64,000 nucleotides of DNA from Guyanagaster necrorhizus (lineage: Eukaryota > Basidiomycota > Agaricomycetes > Agaricales > Physalacriaceae): assembly GCF_019112545.1 (NCBI RefSeq), contig NW_025064939.1:71011-135010 (forward strand). The letters are read 5' to 3'. The translations under genes and the position numbers were made by a program. How positions within the stretch are numbered: the first letter of the stretch is position 1; each line of letters begins with the position of its first letter. Shown one piece after another: positions 18,461-29,910 of the stretch. A model generated the notes under the pieces. That model was given only the letters and a program-made list of their open reading frames with translations, made no database searches and was not told the origin of the DNA.

Positions 18461-19072
18461 GTCTCGAGTTTCTTATGGATGAGCTATATGTGTGCTTTAC
18501 TGAGCAGAAGAGGACCCTCTGGAAGAGAATCAAATCCGAACTTGGAGGAAAGAGAAACTTTGATGTTAAAGGGGAGCGGGTATTCGGATACGGCCCCATG
18601 ACTTCGATTAAGATCATTAACTAGCTGTGGTATATAGTATGTACGGTGAAAAATTCACCGCAGTTCATGCATTCTTCCCCTTGAGAGTAGAACCCAAAGG
18701 AAGTAGAGAGTGTGTGAATTAACCAGTGTACCACGACGTTTACAATGTGGGTGCTTTCAGTTCATGTCGCTAGCAAAAACCCTCTTCTGTCTCTTCTTGA
18801 ATGACCGGGACAGTGCCGCTATGTCGCTACGTTTGACTGGGATAAAATTGACTGGCTGTAATTCAGATCTGTGAATTAAAGCTAGCCAGATACACCTAGC
18901 ACTCCAAGATATTTGAATTTCTTTTGGGGTGACGGACCCAGCAGGAGTCCGCATCAGATTCTTTTTACATATCTCAAGTTACGAGTGTATCCCCAAATGA
19001 CCCCGAGCAAATGATAAACTTATTTTCCGACGAGAAACCTTTGCGCAATGCAATAGATGCATACGATACATG
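18461..19072. other. Intergenic, 3' flank of a P450 gene
   Basis: CpG-normal DNA downstream of the minus-strand P450. Only short frames are seen. A short inverted pair GGTGAAAAATTCACC occurs near 18,646. No gene is supported. Confidence 0.4.
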
Positions 19073-21236
19073 TCAATCCTTCATCAACTTTCTCAGTACG
19101 CCTACGTCCAGCCGGGGCTCAAAAACGACATTGAAAGGCAATGGGCGCATATTTGGTGAGTCTGTGAGTCCCATGGTGTTGACGTTCTCCGCGGAGATGT
19201 CGAAAGCCCACATGAGGAGGGCAGTGTTGACGAATAGGGACCTAATATCTATCAGGATTATAGGGCGATCAGCAAGGGTGGGGATCCTACCTATTTGCGA
19301 CATGCATCCCCGGGCATACCCTGCGCCCAAACCCGAAGTTGTAGTTCTTGATGTCGTCGCGGATGGTCCCGTCAGGTGTGAGCCATCGTTGTGGGTCGAA
19401 GACCTCAGGGTTTGGAAATATTTTGGGGTCGCGGAATATGGACCTAGACGCGTGTATCAGAGACTCCATGATGGGAGGGTGTGTTTATCTCGCCCACCAG
19501 TGGTTCGGAATTACGATGGATCCTTTGGGTATCACATAGCCATTCTGTAATATAATGGATTATTCTGATGACGATGCTCGACACTGAAACATACCCATAT
19601 GATATCCTTCGACGCACGGTGGGGAACGCCTTCATGCAGATAATATCGTGGCTTTTCTCATTCCATAAGCGAATGGGATACCCACCAGTGATAGAGATTG
19701 GGCGCCTGTTCCAATATGTCAGTCAACGCCAGAAACAAGAGATGAAGAGCATACCATCTGTATGTCTCCAGCACGAAAGCCGTCACTTCCGTCAGTTGAT
19801 CGCGGTCCTCTAAGGTAGGGTCTGGCAGAGGGTAAGTGTGCCGAAATAGTTAAGATATGACAACATGTACATCGGTTATTGGGTCCTAAAAGAGCGTCGA
19901 TCTGCACGCGGGCTTTCTTCGCCGTTTCTGGGTAACATGCTAGTGCCATAATGACGATGCTGATAGCCGAAGCGGTCTAAGACGAGATGCATCAGGAAGC
20001 GTTAAACGTAGGATGAGAAAAGACGCACGGTATCTGACCCAGCACCGAACATAGATCCCGCCAAATACGCCGCCTCGTTGTCTGATAAACCGTACACCGT
20101 CTGGTTCTTGATGAGGAACTTGGCGAAGGACGGGAGGGTGTCTTTTCCTGATGCCTAGGACCAACATTTAGTCGCCTCTTGGGACAGGAGACACGATATT
20201 CTTACCATTCCAGCGCGGACGATATCGATTTGAGATTTGAAAAGATCGAGCTCGCATTCGTGGAATGCACGTAGTTCGCGGAGATATGTGGGGATGTAGC
20301 GGAGGATGGGGAAAGAGTCGACGAGGTATGCCCCTGGTCGCATGGATCGTGCGACTTGGACAGTGTTTCTGTTTATGAGCTGTATTTCGGGGTCTGTGTA
20401 CGAGGTCGGAGTGGTCTTGCCATAAGTGAGGGTCATGATGACGCTGGCAGCGTATCTACAAAATCAGGAACAATGAGAACGAGATGAAATCGGAGTAGGT
20501 TTAACGAACCGTCTCGCGTGGGTGATGTGGTCGGATGGGTTATCTAGAATGTCGAGGATGAAGTTTTTAGCGTTGCGCAGTTGGATGCCTTCGTAGGTGC
20601 GGGCTTTCTTCGTTTGGAGATTTAGGTGGAGCGCTCTGCGATGTGAAACGTTTGAAAAAGAAAGGGTTGACAGTGGTGGGTACAGACGTACTTATGTAGA
20701 CGCCTCAGTCTGGGACCCGAAGATAAGAATAAAATTCGCATCCCTCCCGACATGATATCTGAAGCGGCGATTAACCTTGGACGATCCATTAATGAGGACC
20801 ATTGGTTTTCCATAATTTCAACTGCAGCCTGTGCGTAATCAGTTTGTGATGAGGGAGTATATATGGTGAATCTACATCGTATCGGCCAATGACAATGAAT
20901 GTCTGAGTACCCTTCCTCAAAGAGAATATCGGACCGTACGTTTTGGCCCATTCTTCGTACTGAAGGAATGGACTACGGGTGATTATGAGATAGGTAAACG
21001 GGTGTTCATCAAAGAACCTACAATTTCTCAGGCAATTCCGTGCCGAACGGCCAGTGGCAAGGGGGACCGGGCGGAAAGGGATAATTTGATGACGCCTTCC
21101 AGCGAAAGACGAGGAACCATACTGTGAGGAGCACTGCAATAACTGAGATATCGGCTGCTGTTACGGAGGTGATGAACATGATGTACGTGAAACGAAGAGA
21201 GTCCTGTGCCCATGAGAGGAGTATTCCGAAGGTCAT
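19073..21236 (-). CDS. Cytochrome P450 monooxygenase, multi-exon
   Basis: Microsomal-type P450, a heme enzyme that oxidises small lipophilic substrates with electrons from P450 reductase. The N-terminus (minus from 21236) has a hydrophobic anchor (ISVIAVLLTVWFLVFRW) and the Pro-rich hinge YPFPPGPPCHWPFG. Then come EWAKTYGPIFSLRKGTQTF, the I-helix AGSMFGAGSDT near 20,060, the K-helix ExxR as LETYRW near 19,765, a PERF-like FDPQRW, and the heme loop FGFGRRVCPG near 19,300-19,340 with its Cys ligand. The C-terminus ends ...LRKLMKD at 19073. At least seven short introns are needed. Two were checked: one joins PNHW to SIFRDP (GTGGGC...TCTAG near 19,440-19,500), the other joins HVAN to SLFVNT. I saw no break, so the gene looks intact. 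The substrate is unknown; fungal P450s of this sort serve detoxification or secondary metabolism. Confidence 0.85.
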
Positions 21237-21724
21237 GTCAGAAGGCGCTCACATGAACGACAAAAGCAGTATCTGGCACCTGCCGGGAACCTGGCGTTGC
21301 ACTTGTCGTGTCATTAGTGTTCCAACGAAGGCAAGGATGAACCAAGCCAGAGGTTGCATGATGTGTAGAGTTCCCAAGCACCCCTTGAGGAGTAGGTGAC
21401 ATACTTATCAGAGGTCTGGATAAAGAAAGACGTGATATGTGTATTATGGTCCTGTCTGTGGGGGGAGTCATGATCGTTAAGAGTAAGTCAAACAGACATG
21501 GAATGAATGAATTGAGCATATCTTACACGTTCACTGAGAACCCGAAGAGAAGCTCGAAAACGTTCACGGCAATGTGTGTTTTAGTCCGTAAAGGGAAGGG
21601 CTCTGAATTCCTCCAATGACAGCATAAGTGGGATAGCAAATTGGGCTCCCCGAAACAGATATACTTACAATTGGTGGGTATTTTTCGAGGTGAGCATTCA
21701 TGCGGGTTGTAATTTCTGAGATTT
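21237..21724. other. Upstream region of the P450 gene
   Basis: 5' flank of the minus-strand P450. Only short, overlapping shadow frames occur. No promoter motif could be picked out with confidence. Confidence 0.4.
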
Positions 21725-22390
21725 TCAGGTGGAGAAGGCGCGTAATGGCATCGAGTCTCGACACTTCGTAATCATTCCCTCGGGGACCTGATCTTCAGAA
21801 ACAATGCGGTATTCGTCTGAAGCAAAGGTTTGCCTCGTGTCTTCGTGGCGGTCCGGAGGAAGTCCGACAAAGGAAATCCAACTTTGATCCGGACCTACGA
21901 CTACCTCCTGCCCATCGTTTTTTTGACTTCTTATGCACCTTATAAGCTGAAGGTGTCCATGCTTGTTCGAAACAACCTTCGAAACCTTACTATAGATTAA
22001 GCGTTCAGGCTCATGTGCATCGCCCAGGCAGAGTTCTAATTTCTCATACCGGACTTTCGGCGTTTTGAGTTCGGCGGGGTTATGTTGAGCTACTGTGCTT
22101 TGCTCGGTGTTATGAAGATGGGGTGGGCGCGTTTGACATGGAGTCAAGAAAACCACGTATGTTCATGATCTGTGCTGGCAATGTGATCCTGAGACAAGTC
22201 TCACGACATTTCAGTCCACCGACCTCAACTTGTATCAAGACGACTCGTGCTCTTCTGCCAAAATGTATGGAAGAAGGCGCTATTGATTGATATCTTACAC
22301 TCGCTGAAGTCTTGTGGACTTGAAATTCGAGTTTGATCTTCGCAGTTTCGGTGCCCGCTCGACAAATCAATACAAGGTTGCCATGGCAAA
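21725..22390 (-). CDS. Possible hypothetical gene, unrecognised
   Basis: Two adjacent minus-strand frames could be exons of one gene: 22110-22370 (includes GNLVLICRAGTETAKIK, FQVHKTSAS just before a GTAAGAT splice donor) and 21725-22156 (143 codons, DQSWISFVGLPPDRHEDTR). GNLVL...FQVHK is faintly like the start of fungal BTB/POZ domains, but the rest does not follow that family and I do not claim it. Splice joins could not be closed without meeting stops, so this may be a decayed gene. Confidence 0.22.
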
Positions 22391-23033
22391 ATAGATGCGG
22401 AGAGTTTCAGTCGGCGACAAGCAAGGACCTCTCCTTACCATCGTGGCGGACTCTCACGCTACTGGCGGACGTTCCAGAGTCCCGTCGCAGAATCCGTATA
22501 TGTTCGCAACGAATGCCGCCGGAAACGTGCCATTAATGTTTACCGACGGTTTGATCGGTGACTCAAGCGACATTCAAGGAGCCGAAACGCGGAGCGGACG
22601 AGTCGGCGGAAGAGTATCTGAATTGGAAGACGGGCTTTTCTTTAACCTATGATGTGTCTTGAGCTCGTCGACCTTCGCAAAGGCGATAGCAGCAAGTGGA
22701 GGATGCACATACCGGAGAACTTTCTCCTACGTGTAGCTGGCTCCGACACTCTACAGCAGATTATGATTTCTATTTACTTCAACCGTCGACATACAAGACT
22801 TCGGTGATGGTTGCTGAGCCGAAGAGTCGACGAAGATGTCATCAATATTATTTGTCACAGCTTCATCTGTGTGTGGTCGTCCGTATCAACTTAGCGTATG
22901 CTAAAACACGATGTGCGGCCTTCCGTCATATGTCTGTACGTCTACCATTCATATCCTTCGTGTTGGCACATTCTGCGGTCGCTATAAGCTTATAACCCCC
23001 ATTTTAATCAGCGTCTAGCTCTACGAAAGCATA
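22391..23033. other. Intergenic, 5' flank of the Ser/Pro-rich gene
   Basis: CpG-normal DNA with a plus-strand 85-codon frame (22395-22652) that I do not recognise. No TATA box or other site stands out upstream of 23034. Confidence 0.35.
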
Positions 23034-24353
23034 ATGCCAGGGCCGATGTCGACGCCTGATCCCATCTCTCACGCTTCTGTATCATTATTCAATGAGTCTT
23101 ATAACTCAGTGCACCAGCCCTGTGTGTACTTCCTCACTTTGCGCGCTCTGCCTTCCACTGCCCCGTACGCGCCCATGACGTCTGCCCGCTCAATGTACGC
23201 CGCGCCGGAGTCTGGATCCCCGAGTACGTCTTCAGCGCCATCGGCGCTGACTGCGAAAAATAAGGTTCAGAGAAAATATCGCATCCCGCAGTTACTTCGC
23301 TCAACTTCATACATATCCAATACATTGTCGGATTTCTCCATCTCCGTCTCTCTTTCTTCCCACCCCCGAACGAGTGCTAAAGCCTTTTCTGTCATTTCTC
23401 AACTCGTGCAGCGTCGAAGGCAACAGTCGACGGACGCATTTCTTGCAAGAGTCATGCCCTCTCCTTCTGCTCAGTCTTTTTCATCTCCTTGCCCATTCTC
23501 CCCGGAGCATCGTCTCCGCCAGCTCGATAAACTTCAGCGCGTTCTCGGCGAGGAGATACCTTTGGAGCTCGTCCTTGGGCCTTCAGCATATCCCAGCAGC
23601 ATCTCCTTGCCCTCTCATTCTCCTACATCGAGGTCCATCTCCCAACCCCGACTGCCGGACAATGCACCGCCTTCGCATAACCCCGACGACCACAGCCACC
23701 TGCGTAGAATGTCCTTTCAACCGGACACGCCACCGTCGCGTGCAGTTCCGGAACCATGGCTAGCCCATGCGCCGCCTTCGGATAATCCCAGACATCCTAG
23801 ACGACGGCAAAGTACATCTTTGGCGCTGGGAAGTGAACCATCCTCTCCTCTCGACCACCACCATCGTTCGCAATCCTCTCCGGCATTTCAGCCTATGCAT
23901 GCACATGGTTTGAGACCATCGCTTTCCATCAGTACCCAGGATTCTCCTGACAACGACCACACGAGCTTAAACTCAATTCCTGCTTCTGTTCACAGCCATT
24001 CAAAATCATCCCCCGCCGACCCGTTCTCTCCAACGTCAATATCGCCTGCAGAGTCCAGGCCATTCATGTCTCTCTCACATATAGATTCAGAGTGCGGCTC
24101 GGGTGCGATAGTGCCTAACGAAGCAAATGATACGCGTCATCCACGCGAGCTTTCTTGGGACATGTTTACGCCGACGTTTCCTCCACCGCGTCCGGACACG
24201 CCATTTCTGTCTAGCTGCGTCGTGGAAGGCGATGATGGTGGGGACGATGAGGTGCACCTGGGAATTAAGAAGGAGCGCAGGCAGGGATGGAGCGGGCAGT
24301 GGAATTGCGATGATATGAGGGAGGTTATTCAACGATTACGGGATTTGCGATAG
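23034..24353 (+). CDS. Ser/Pro-rich conserved-type fungal protein, function unknown
   Basis: A single uninterrupted frame of 439 codons, the longest cellular frame in the window. It is rich in Ser, Pro and His, with long disordered stretches. Two ordered blocks stand out: a basic amphipathic segment EHRLRQLDKLQRVLGEEIP (about residues 158-176) and a C-terminal block RQGWSGQWNCDDMREVIQ with RLRDLR at the end. From memory such blocks recur in uncharacterised basidiomycete proteins, but no function is known to me. There is no signal peptide or membrane span. The start at 23034 is the first ATG; an in-frame ATG at 23178 (MTSARSMYAAPESG) is a reasonable alternative. It lies between two minus-strand P450 genes and is transcribed oppositely. 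Lack of introns and a clean stop suggest a functional gene. Confidence 0.65.
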   Translation: MPGPMSTPDPISHASVSLFNESYNSVHQPCVYFLTLRALPSTAPYAPMTSARSMYAAPESGSPSTSSAPSALTAKNKVQRKYRIPQLLRSTSYISNTLSDFSISVSLSSHPRTSAKAFSVISQLVQRRRQQSTDAFLARVMPSPSAQSFSSPCPFSPEHRLRQLDKLQRVLGEEIPLELVLGPSAYPSSISLPSHSPTSRSISQPRLPDNAPPSHNPDDHSHLRRMSFQPDTPPSRAVPEPWLAHAPPSDNPRHPRRRQSTSLALGSEPSSPLDHHHRSQSSPAFQPMHAHGLRPSLSISTQDSPDNDHTSLNSIPASVHSHSKSSPADPFSPTSISPAESRPFMSLSHIDSECGSGAIVPNEANDTRHPRELSWDMFTPTFPPPRPDTPFLSSCVVEGDDGGDDEVHLGIKKERRQGWSGQWNCDDMREVIQRLRDLR

Positions 24354-24722
24354 TCGGACTTTTTTTGTTGGTGAGTTTTGATATTATTTCCTCAGTTAAG
24401 GTTGTGGGATGCTGACGGAGGTTTTAGAAGATCCATTTGCCTTCACTTTATTTTGGGGTTCGTATCGTCGTTTTATGCGTCGTATACTATAGCCCGACCA
24501 TGTATTACTAGGGTCGATAATCCTAATTATGTGTGCACATGCCGCACTCCTAATATGTATCTTGCTACCTCATGCGGTTTTCGTATATTAATGTATAATA
24601 CTTATCGTTTAATATCTAGTCTACTTCCCATGACAATGGTCACTTGAATGCGGAATTTGCATGGCACTTCATATTACCTAGCGGACATATATGCCGATAA
24701 GGACTCTCGTCCCATGTCCTCA
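24354..24722. other. 3' flank of the Ser/Pro-rich gene
   Basis: AT-richer sequence with no supported gene; AATAAT/TATAAT-like motifs are too common to call a polyadenylation site. Confidence 0.35.
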
Positions 24723-24766
24723 TGGTTCATTGGATTAGCACGCTCTTCTGGGGTTCAACTCCCTAT
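24723..24766 (+). repeat. tRNA-like module (box A + box B, short spacing)
   Basis: TGGTTCATTGG (box A-like, 24723-24733) and GGGTTCAACTCCC (box B-like, 24751-24763), starts 28 bases apart. A real tRNA has about 44, so the anticodon arm is missing. Related to the modules at 28467 and 35182. Confidence 0.5.
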
Positions 24767-25220
24767 CCAGTGTTCGTAAGAATCGTAATGACCTTTTTAT
24801 GTGACGTGAGTTTCCCTTGAACAATGATGAGAACAGTATCAGTAATCGCTGAAATACATAAGGAAAAAGGTACCGTAAGGGCAACGAGTGACTGGAGCGA
24901 CTGACAGTGTTAGACTTGACCCATAACTCTTGACCAGTGAAATTTGCGTGGTAACAAGGGTTGGTGAGGATGAAAAATATTCCTTTCTTACCTGGGAGTT
25001 GTGGTGGCCAATTCGTTGACACGAACTGACGCCAATCTAGCCAAGTTCGGATCCCAGTCCCGAGACGGACTCGGAGCTCCATGAAAGAGTTGTAATGGCT
25101 GTCGTCGTTTTTGTCACGCAGGGGAAGAATGAAGTACGAATAGGCTCGACGAAGAGCAGTCTCATTCGTGCCTCGGTCAATCACAGTCTTCTCAGGGAAG
25201 CGTCTTTGTGATGGCTTCAA
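24735..25220 (-). CDS. Unrecognised open frame, 161 codons
   Basis: Minus-strand frame beginning MKPSQRRFPEKTVIDRG. The first 75 codons have balanced composition; the last part is basic and runs antisense through the tRNA-like module, so the real coding end, if any, is earlier. No domain is recognised. It may be a chance frame. Confidence 0.15.
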   Translation of the reverse strand: MKPSQRRFPEKTVIDRGTNETALRRAYSYFILPLRDKNDDSHYNSFMELRVRLGTGIRTWLDWRQFVSTNWPPQLPGKKGIFFILTNPCYHANFTGQELWVKSNTVSRSSHSLPLRYLFPYVFQRLLILFSSLFKGNSRHIKRSLRFLRTLDRELNPRRAC

Positions 25221-25516
25221 GTTGACGATGACAGATGAGTTAAATCTGGAACGTACATAGTAGCAATCTGCCTGCCATGACCGACTCCCCCATCAGATCA
25301 AGATTATTCCATCAATCAACGTCCTAAAATAAGGGACAACCACGCAGGACATCGCATCTACGATTTCCAGGGAGTCCGCATCTCATCGCTAGGCCTCGGC
25401 GGAGGATACTGTACAAAAAAAACTGGAGAGCGTAGCCTTAGTGGTTCGGAGCACGTGAGTTGTTTTTACTCCCTGAATGTACGATTACGCCACTAGTAGC
25501 TGTTTCTAGTAGAACA
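25221..25516. other. Intergenic, possible degenerate tRNA-like sequence
   Basis: No gene seen. GTAGCCTTAGTGGTTCGGAGC near 25,430-25,450 resembles a tRNA D arm, but no matching stems were found. Confidence 0.3.
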
Positions 25517-25572
25517 ATGGGGAGATCACGCGCCGGCCATTGCGTGAAACCGGGGTTCGACGCCCACTACAC
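25517..25572 (+). repeat. tRNA-like module with stem-loop and box B
   Basis: A perfect 5-bp stem CACGC/GCGTG (25527-25531, 25542-25546) encloses GCCGGCCATT, followed by box B GGTTCGACGCC (25554-25564). Acceptor and D stems are not convincing, so this is a tRNA relic rather than a tRNA gene. Confidence 0.4.
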
Positions 25573-25865
25573 GATCGCAATAGATGCATTCGCATAACTA
25601 TTTTTCTGGTGGTTTGTCTTGGTTTAGTCGGGAAAACGCCGCAGGAAGGTATGTCTGGTTTTGGACGCCATCGATAGTGGGTGAAGCTATGTCATCTCGA
25701 TCAGAGTGCGTCCTGCAGATATCGTGTGAGTTTTTATAGTTTAATATGCTAGGTCTTCCCACGGATGTCGAAGGGGATTCCCTTTCTTCAAAGTAAGGTC
25801 TCACATTCACAACTAAGAGGCTTTTTTATGGGTACTCTGTACAACAGGAAGTTAATCTGAGTTGG

Positions 25866-27768
25866 CTATTGATATTCTCGAACGGTAGCATGTAAATGTC
25901 GGCCACAAAATATGGGCAGAAAATGACTCCGGAATGATAAATCTTTTGAGCTGTATATGCGATTCAGGATATACTCTAAACGTTCAATAGAAAAAAGTAC
26001 CGACTTTGTCTCGTATATTTCCATGTCGAATTTTCGAAAAAGGTTCCCGAACACGAGATAGAGCTCGCACCATGCAAGGCTGAGTAGACGAAGAAAAGAT
26101 TTCTTATAAATACTAGCAGGGGAGCTGTTGAGGTACTCACTTCATACCCAAACATGCTCGAGGACCTTTGGAAAACGGTACGAGATACTTATCCAACGAT
26201 GGCGATTCGATCCACCGATCTGGGTTGAAGACCTCTGGCTCCGGAAACATATCCTCGTTCATTAGGACGAACGAAGTCCCCATCCCAACGACAGTCTGCT
26301 AGACCTTCAGTCTACGGATTCGTTGAGAGAAGCACAGGGCAGCCCACCCCTGCAGGAACCGAATACCCATCAATATCCGTATCGGCGCATAACACCCGAG
26401 GAAGGGAAACGGGCACGCCGATACTCATCCTCAGCGACTCCTTCACGACCCCCGTCTGCTCCCGAGACCGATATATCAGATGATAAATGTATAATAGGTA
26501 ACAAGGACCGACCAAGTAGGGCAATTTCTCAAGAGAATCATATGACATGCGCAATCCCTTTTCCGGCCAGGCAGCTTTCAGCTCTGCAACAAGCTTCGTT
26601 CGCATCGAAGGGTCAGTGAGGATATGGAAGAAACCCATAGTCATCGCATTGCTCGTAGTATCAGTCCCCGCAAGGATCAGCGTTTGCGCCTAGTAGGTAA
26701 GATCCTCTTAATCAGTTACCGGCAACACAACATAGACGAAGCATACCTCCTCCAACAATGCTTTCCTCGATGGCCTCTCCCCATCCTCCAACAAACGATG
26801 ATAAATCGTATCATGAACTGCTTCAAGAGTTCCAGGATCAGCCAGGATCTTATCAATCTGTCTCCCGAGCACCTTTTGCAGCCTGAAGATGCCTACCGAT
26901 TCTGGGTTTATCATGGCCATCACGAATTCTGGGAGGCTGTACAAAAGTACGAGGATAGGGAGGTGGCGTACGGCGGTATTGGTGGCTACGGAGGCTTCCA
27001 TACCTCGGATGATGGGATGAGCGAAGCCCAGGGAGTGGAGCGCATCAAATGATTGGGCGAAGCAGTATGCTGTAATGATATCCATAGCTGTGGCCTTGAA
27101 GGCTTGGTGCAGGTCGACAGGTTTTTCACGATATTCTTCACTAAGGATGCCCATCAATGTATCAACCTTCCAAAAGCTGTTAAGCCAACGTCCAGTCACA
27201 AGGGTTGTAAAAGAAACAAACCTTTGATTGGATGATGTTCTCCAGTTTCATGATCGATCGGCGTGAGAAGAGGGGATTGAGGATATCCCGCCTCTTTTTC
27301 ACTAAAGCAGGATCGGTGAATCCGAACACGGAGTCGTTAACATGGAAGCACCAATAGAAGTTCCGGTCCTTTATGACGTTCGCCTGAGTGGAGTATATGG
27401 AGAAGAAGGCTCTGGGAGTATTGAAGTGTAGCTTAGAAGCAATAATCGAAGCAATAACCATGAGCCTTAAGGGTATTGAAGGTAATGAAAAATACTAACC
27501 TCGTTAGGCGATATACGGACCACTGGACCTACAATTGCTCAACATCGATTGACGAAGTCAGTGTTTGAACCACCTCACCATAAATGCGATGAAGACGCTC
27601 CAATTCTTTGGTGAGCATTCCATCTCGGATCGTCTCCCAGTACGCTACATACCACGATGTGAGCGCGGCAATTTTTGGCCCAGGAAACGCTCTGAGAGGA
27701 TGGAATATGAGCCGGGACAGAACGCGATATATGCAGAAAATGAATATGATAGAGAGAAGAAGCATCAT
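25866..27768 (-). CDS. Cytochrome P450 monooxygenase, multi-exon (second gene)
   Basis: Second microsomal P450, of a different subgroup from the gene at 19-21 kb. The N-terminal anchor MMLLLSIIFIFCIYRVLSRL is followed by HPLRAFPGPKIAALTSW. Next come KDRNFYWCFHVNDSVFGF, the I-helix AGTDTT near 26,670, K-helix KESLRM, PEVFNPDRW, the heme loop FSKGPRACLGM near 26,145-26,180, and LAWCELYLVFGNLFRKFD. The end ...LHATVREYQ is at 25866. Checked introns: GTGGGC...TAGCAG near 26,300-26,350 joins VPAG to TVVGMGTSF, and GTGAGT...CTCAG near 26,085-26,150 joins CLGM to LAWCE. HPL-FPGP and AFKATAMDIIT-type blocks resemble trichodiene-oxygenase-like families, which act in secondary metabolism; the substrate is not predictable. 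No lesion was seen. Confidence 0.85.
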
Positions 27769-28259
27769 CAGGACTGCAGGAGATATCCAGTATCATTCAG
27801 CTTTATAGTAACCAACAAAGTCCACCACTCGCACAAAAGCAGTCTCCATTCATGCACATCTAAGGAATAGCAAGCAAGTGACATAAAGGAAGAACGTCGC
27901 ATGAGTGAACGCGTGAACAGCAGGTCAAGTTAGCGAAGCAACGCGCAGGCGGTGACGTAAGACCAGCGCCGCAGTTAGTTCTTCCGGGGATATGCCGGGA
28001 TTGACGTTTTCGCTCTACGAATTGCACGAAACCAATGAACAGGTTCCCTCTAGATTGCTTCACTATGTATTCCACAGACGCTTTGATATTCTCCGTCCCA
28101 TTGTCTGGACCATTTCCGCACATTCTTGTTCTATCGCATCTTCATTCCAACAGAATCTTTTCTCCCACGGCTTTGACTGTTCGGAGTCTGCCGCGAACCG
28201 GCCGCGTGTATTGGACACCAACGACACCTTATCATAGCTTCTTGGTAATATATTTCGGG
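27769..28259. other. 5' flank of the second P450 and spacer
   Basis: CpG-normal DNA with only overlapping short frames. Nothing supported. Confidence 0.35.
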
Positions 28260-28560
28260 AAGCCGCGGACTTAGCAATTGGGCCCCGGGGAACACGACTC
28301 CGTGGAGTTAAAAGTCGAGTCAGGCGAGTAATTCTATTTAAAAGAGCACTCTTCGGGTACGTATAACGTGATCATAGTCTATATACAAAGGGACTCTCTA
28401 ATGCTTGTTTCGCAGAAGGTTTTCATCTTGTATCTGAGGAATCAACGGAACACTCGCATATACTCATGGTACATCGGTTCGCACACTCTCCTGGGGTTCG
28501 AATCGCTGACTGTGGGATGCATAGTAGAAGTTGGTGTCGTTTTTTTAATGTGTCTCAGAC
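28260..28560 (+). repeat. Dispersed repeat R1, copy a, carrying a tRNA-like module
   Basis: About 300 bp clearly similar to 34,960-35,265. Shared blocks are GGGACTCTCTAATGCTTGTT, TAACGTGATCATA and CATGGTACATCGGTT. It holds the module at 28467-28505 and ends in a T-rich tract (GTCGTTTTTTTAA near 28,537), as Pol III-derived elements often do. Confidence 0.7.
28467..28505 (+). repeat. tRNA-like module (box A + box B, short spacing)
   Basis: Box A TGGTACATCGG (28467-28477) and box B GGTTCGAATCG (28495-28505), 28 bases apart. Near-identical to the module at 35182. There is no room for an anticodon arm. Confidence 0.55.
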
Positions 28561-29030
28561 CAGATATCTACTTGTCCAGGTGTGTAAAGGCGATCTGTCA
28601 CCTGCGCTGCTGTAGACATGATATTCTAAAAATTGAAATCGATCTGTCATTCAATTTTGTCACAGAAGAAAGAAGGGTCATTTCCAGCACACGTTTTAGC
28701 GATAACGATTGGAGAGACAGGAGTGTGACCTAGTATATTTTCTCTCTGTTGAGGTCTGGTGCGATGAGACGAACTTCTTTCTTAACGAACCGAAGCTAAC
28801 AAGCCATAGTGAATCTACAGTCCGCGCCTGTGGTTCATCTATCTGGCCGACTCAGTGCTTGTCACTAGAATTTTGCGGGGTGGCACTGAAAGACGATGGC
28901 CAAAATAAAATAAAAAGCGGTCAAGATTTTGCATACACACCTATTTCGCCTTCAAGACGTTGAGTTTGGGTTTTTTGTTGCTCTGATCGAGTCGCACCGT
29001 ATTCGCAGGCCTAGATAAATTAAGAGTCCC
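28561..29030. other. Spacer without a supported gene
   Basis: Plus-strand frames of 84-121 codons overlap here but show no domain or consistent splice joins. Confidence 0.3.
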
Positions 29031-29910
29031 ATGTCGATTCTCGACACTAAACAGTCTACTACAACGCATCTCGACGATCCTGCTCTCAAACCGCCTTTTT
29101 GCACCTCAACATTACGGACACTATCATTCATACCTTATCGACTGTACCATCAGACGACCGCATATCAGGAAGTTATGTCCTTCCGATTCCTCTGCCACGG
29201 TTGCGAAAAAATGGACATCGCCTTGGAACCCATCGTTGTATGTCAGTGTGGTGAATTCTGGTGCTCCTCGCTATGCCTAGAAGTAGTACGTGGCATCCAA
29301 TATGTTCCCACTAACGAACAACTAAAATCGTGAGTCCAGTTCTTTGGAAGCCATTTCACCGACGCTCCACATCTAAAACATGGATTTTTCGATTATTTTC
29401 CAAGACCCGACCAGGAAATAATATCTCAGGATCTACGGAGAACCAATATTCGAGGTCTCATATTTAACCAAAACCGTGCGTCTTCACCTCGTTCTTCGTA
29501 TTTTCAAACTCAAAATAATGGCGTTAGGCTCTGCTCCTATAGAAATTTCTCTCACGTTCTTATACAGACACGGCGAGATACCGGATCATATACCGATTCT
29601 GTGGGCCTACTTTCGCCCAGACGAGCTCGCCTGTCGGAGGGTCGGTGAACGAGGGAGTGACCCCCCTTTTGAGCTTTGGTACCATAAGAACCAAATGCAG
29701 CTTTTCGTCCAAGATCCCAATTCTGTGAATAACACGATTGTCAGCCTTACCGATTCTCTTGAGGTACAGAAATTATGGTACGGCCCAGTCATCGCTGTAA
29801 TACTCCAGAGAGACGAGGATCAGTTGACGTACACAAATGTGGAATCCTATCACATGGACGTTGTCAGAAGATTTTTCACGAGTTATACTTGTCCCTGTGT
29901 CGTTTACTGA
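29031..29910 (+). CDS. Small Cys-rich (MYND-like) hypothetical protein, two or more exons
   Basis: Two plus-strand frames look like exons of one gene. The first (29031-about 29285; likely real start at the ATG near 29175, MSFRFLCHGCEKMD) has a Cys cluster CHGC...CQCG...WCSSLC suggestive of a zinc-binding MYND-like finger. The second opens after an acceptor TCTCAG near 29,430 (LYGEPIFEVSYLTKTV) and runs to 29910 with WAYFRPDELACRR and WYGPVIAVILQRDEDQ. The intron boundaries are inferred: a donor near 29,286 (GTACGT) is possible. The Cys spacing is too short for a standard MYND domain, so the finger call is tentative. Function unknown. Confidence 0.4.

Noticed and set aside
22110..22370. BTB/POZ domain on the minus strand
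   Set aside because: Only a dozen residues fit (GNLVL...FQVHK); the expected downstream helices are missing.
24087..24332. Minus-strand 81-codon frame in the Ser/Pro-rich gene
   Set aside because: Antisense shadow of an uninterrupted 439-codon frame.
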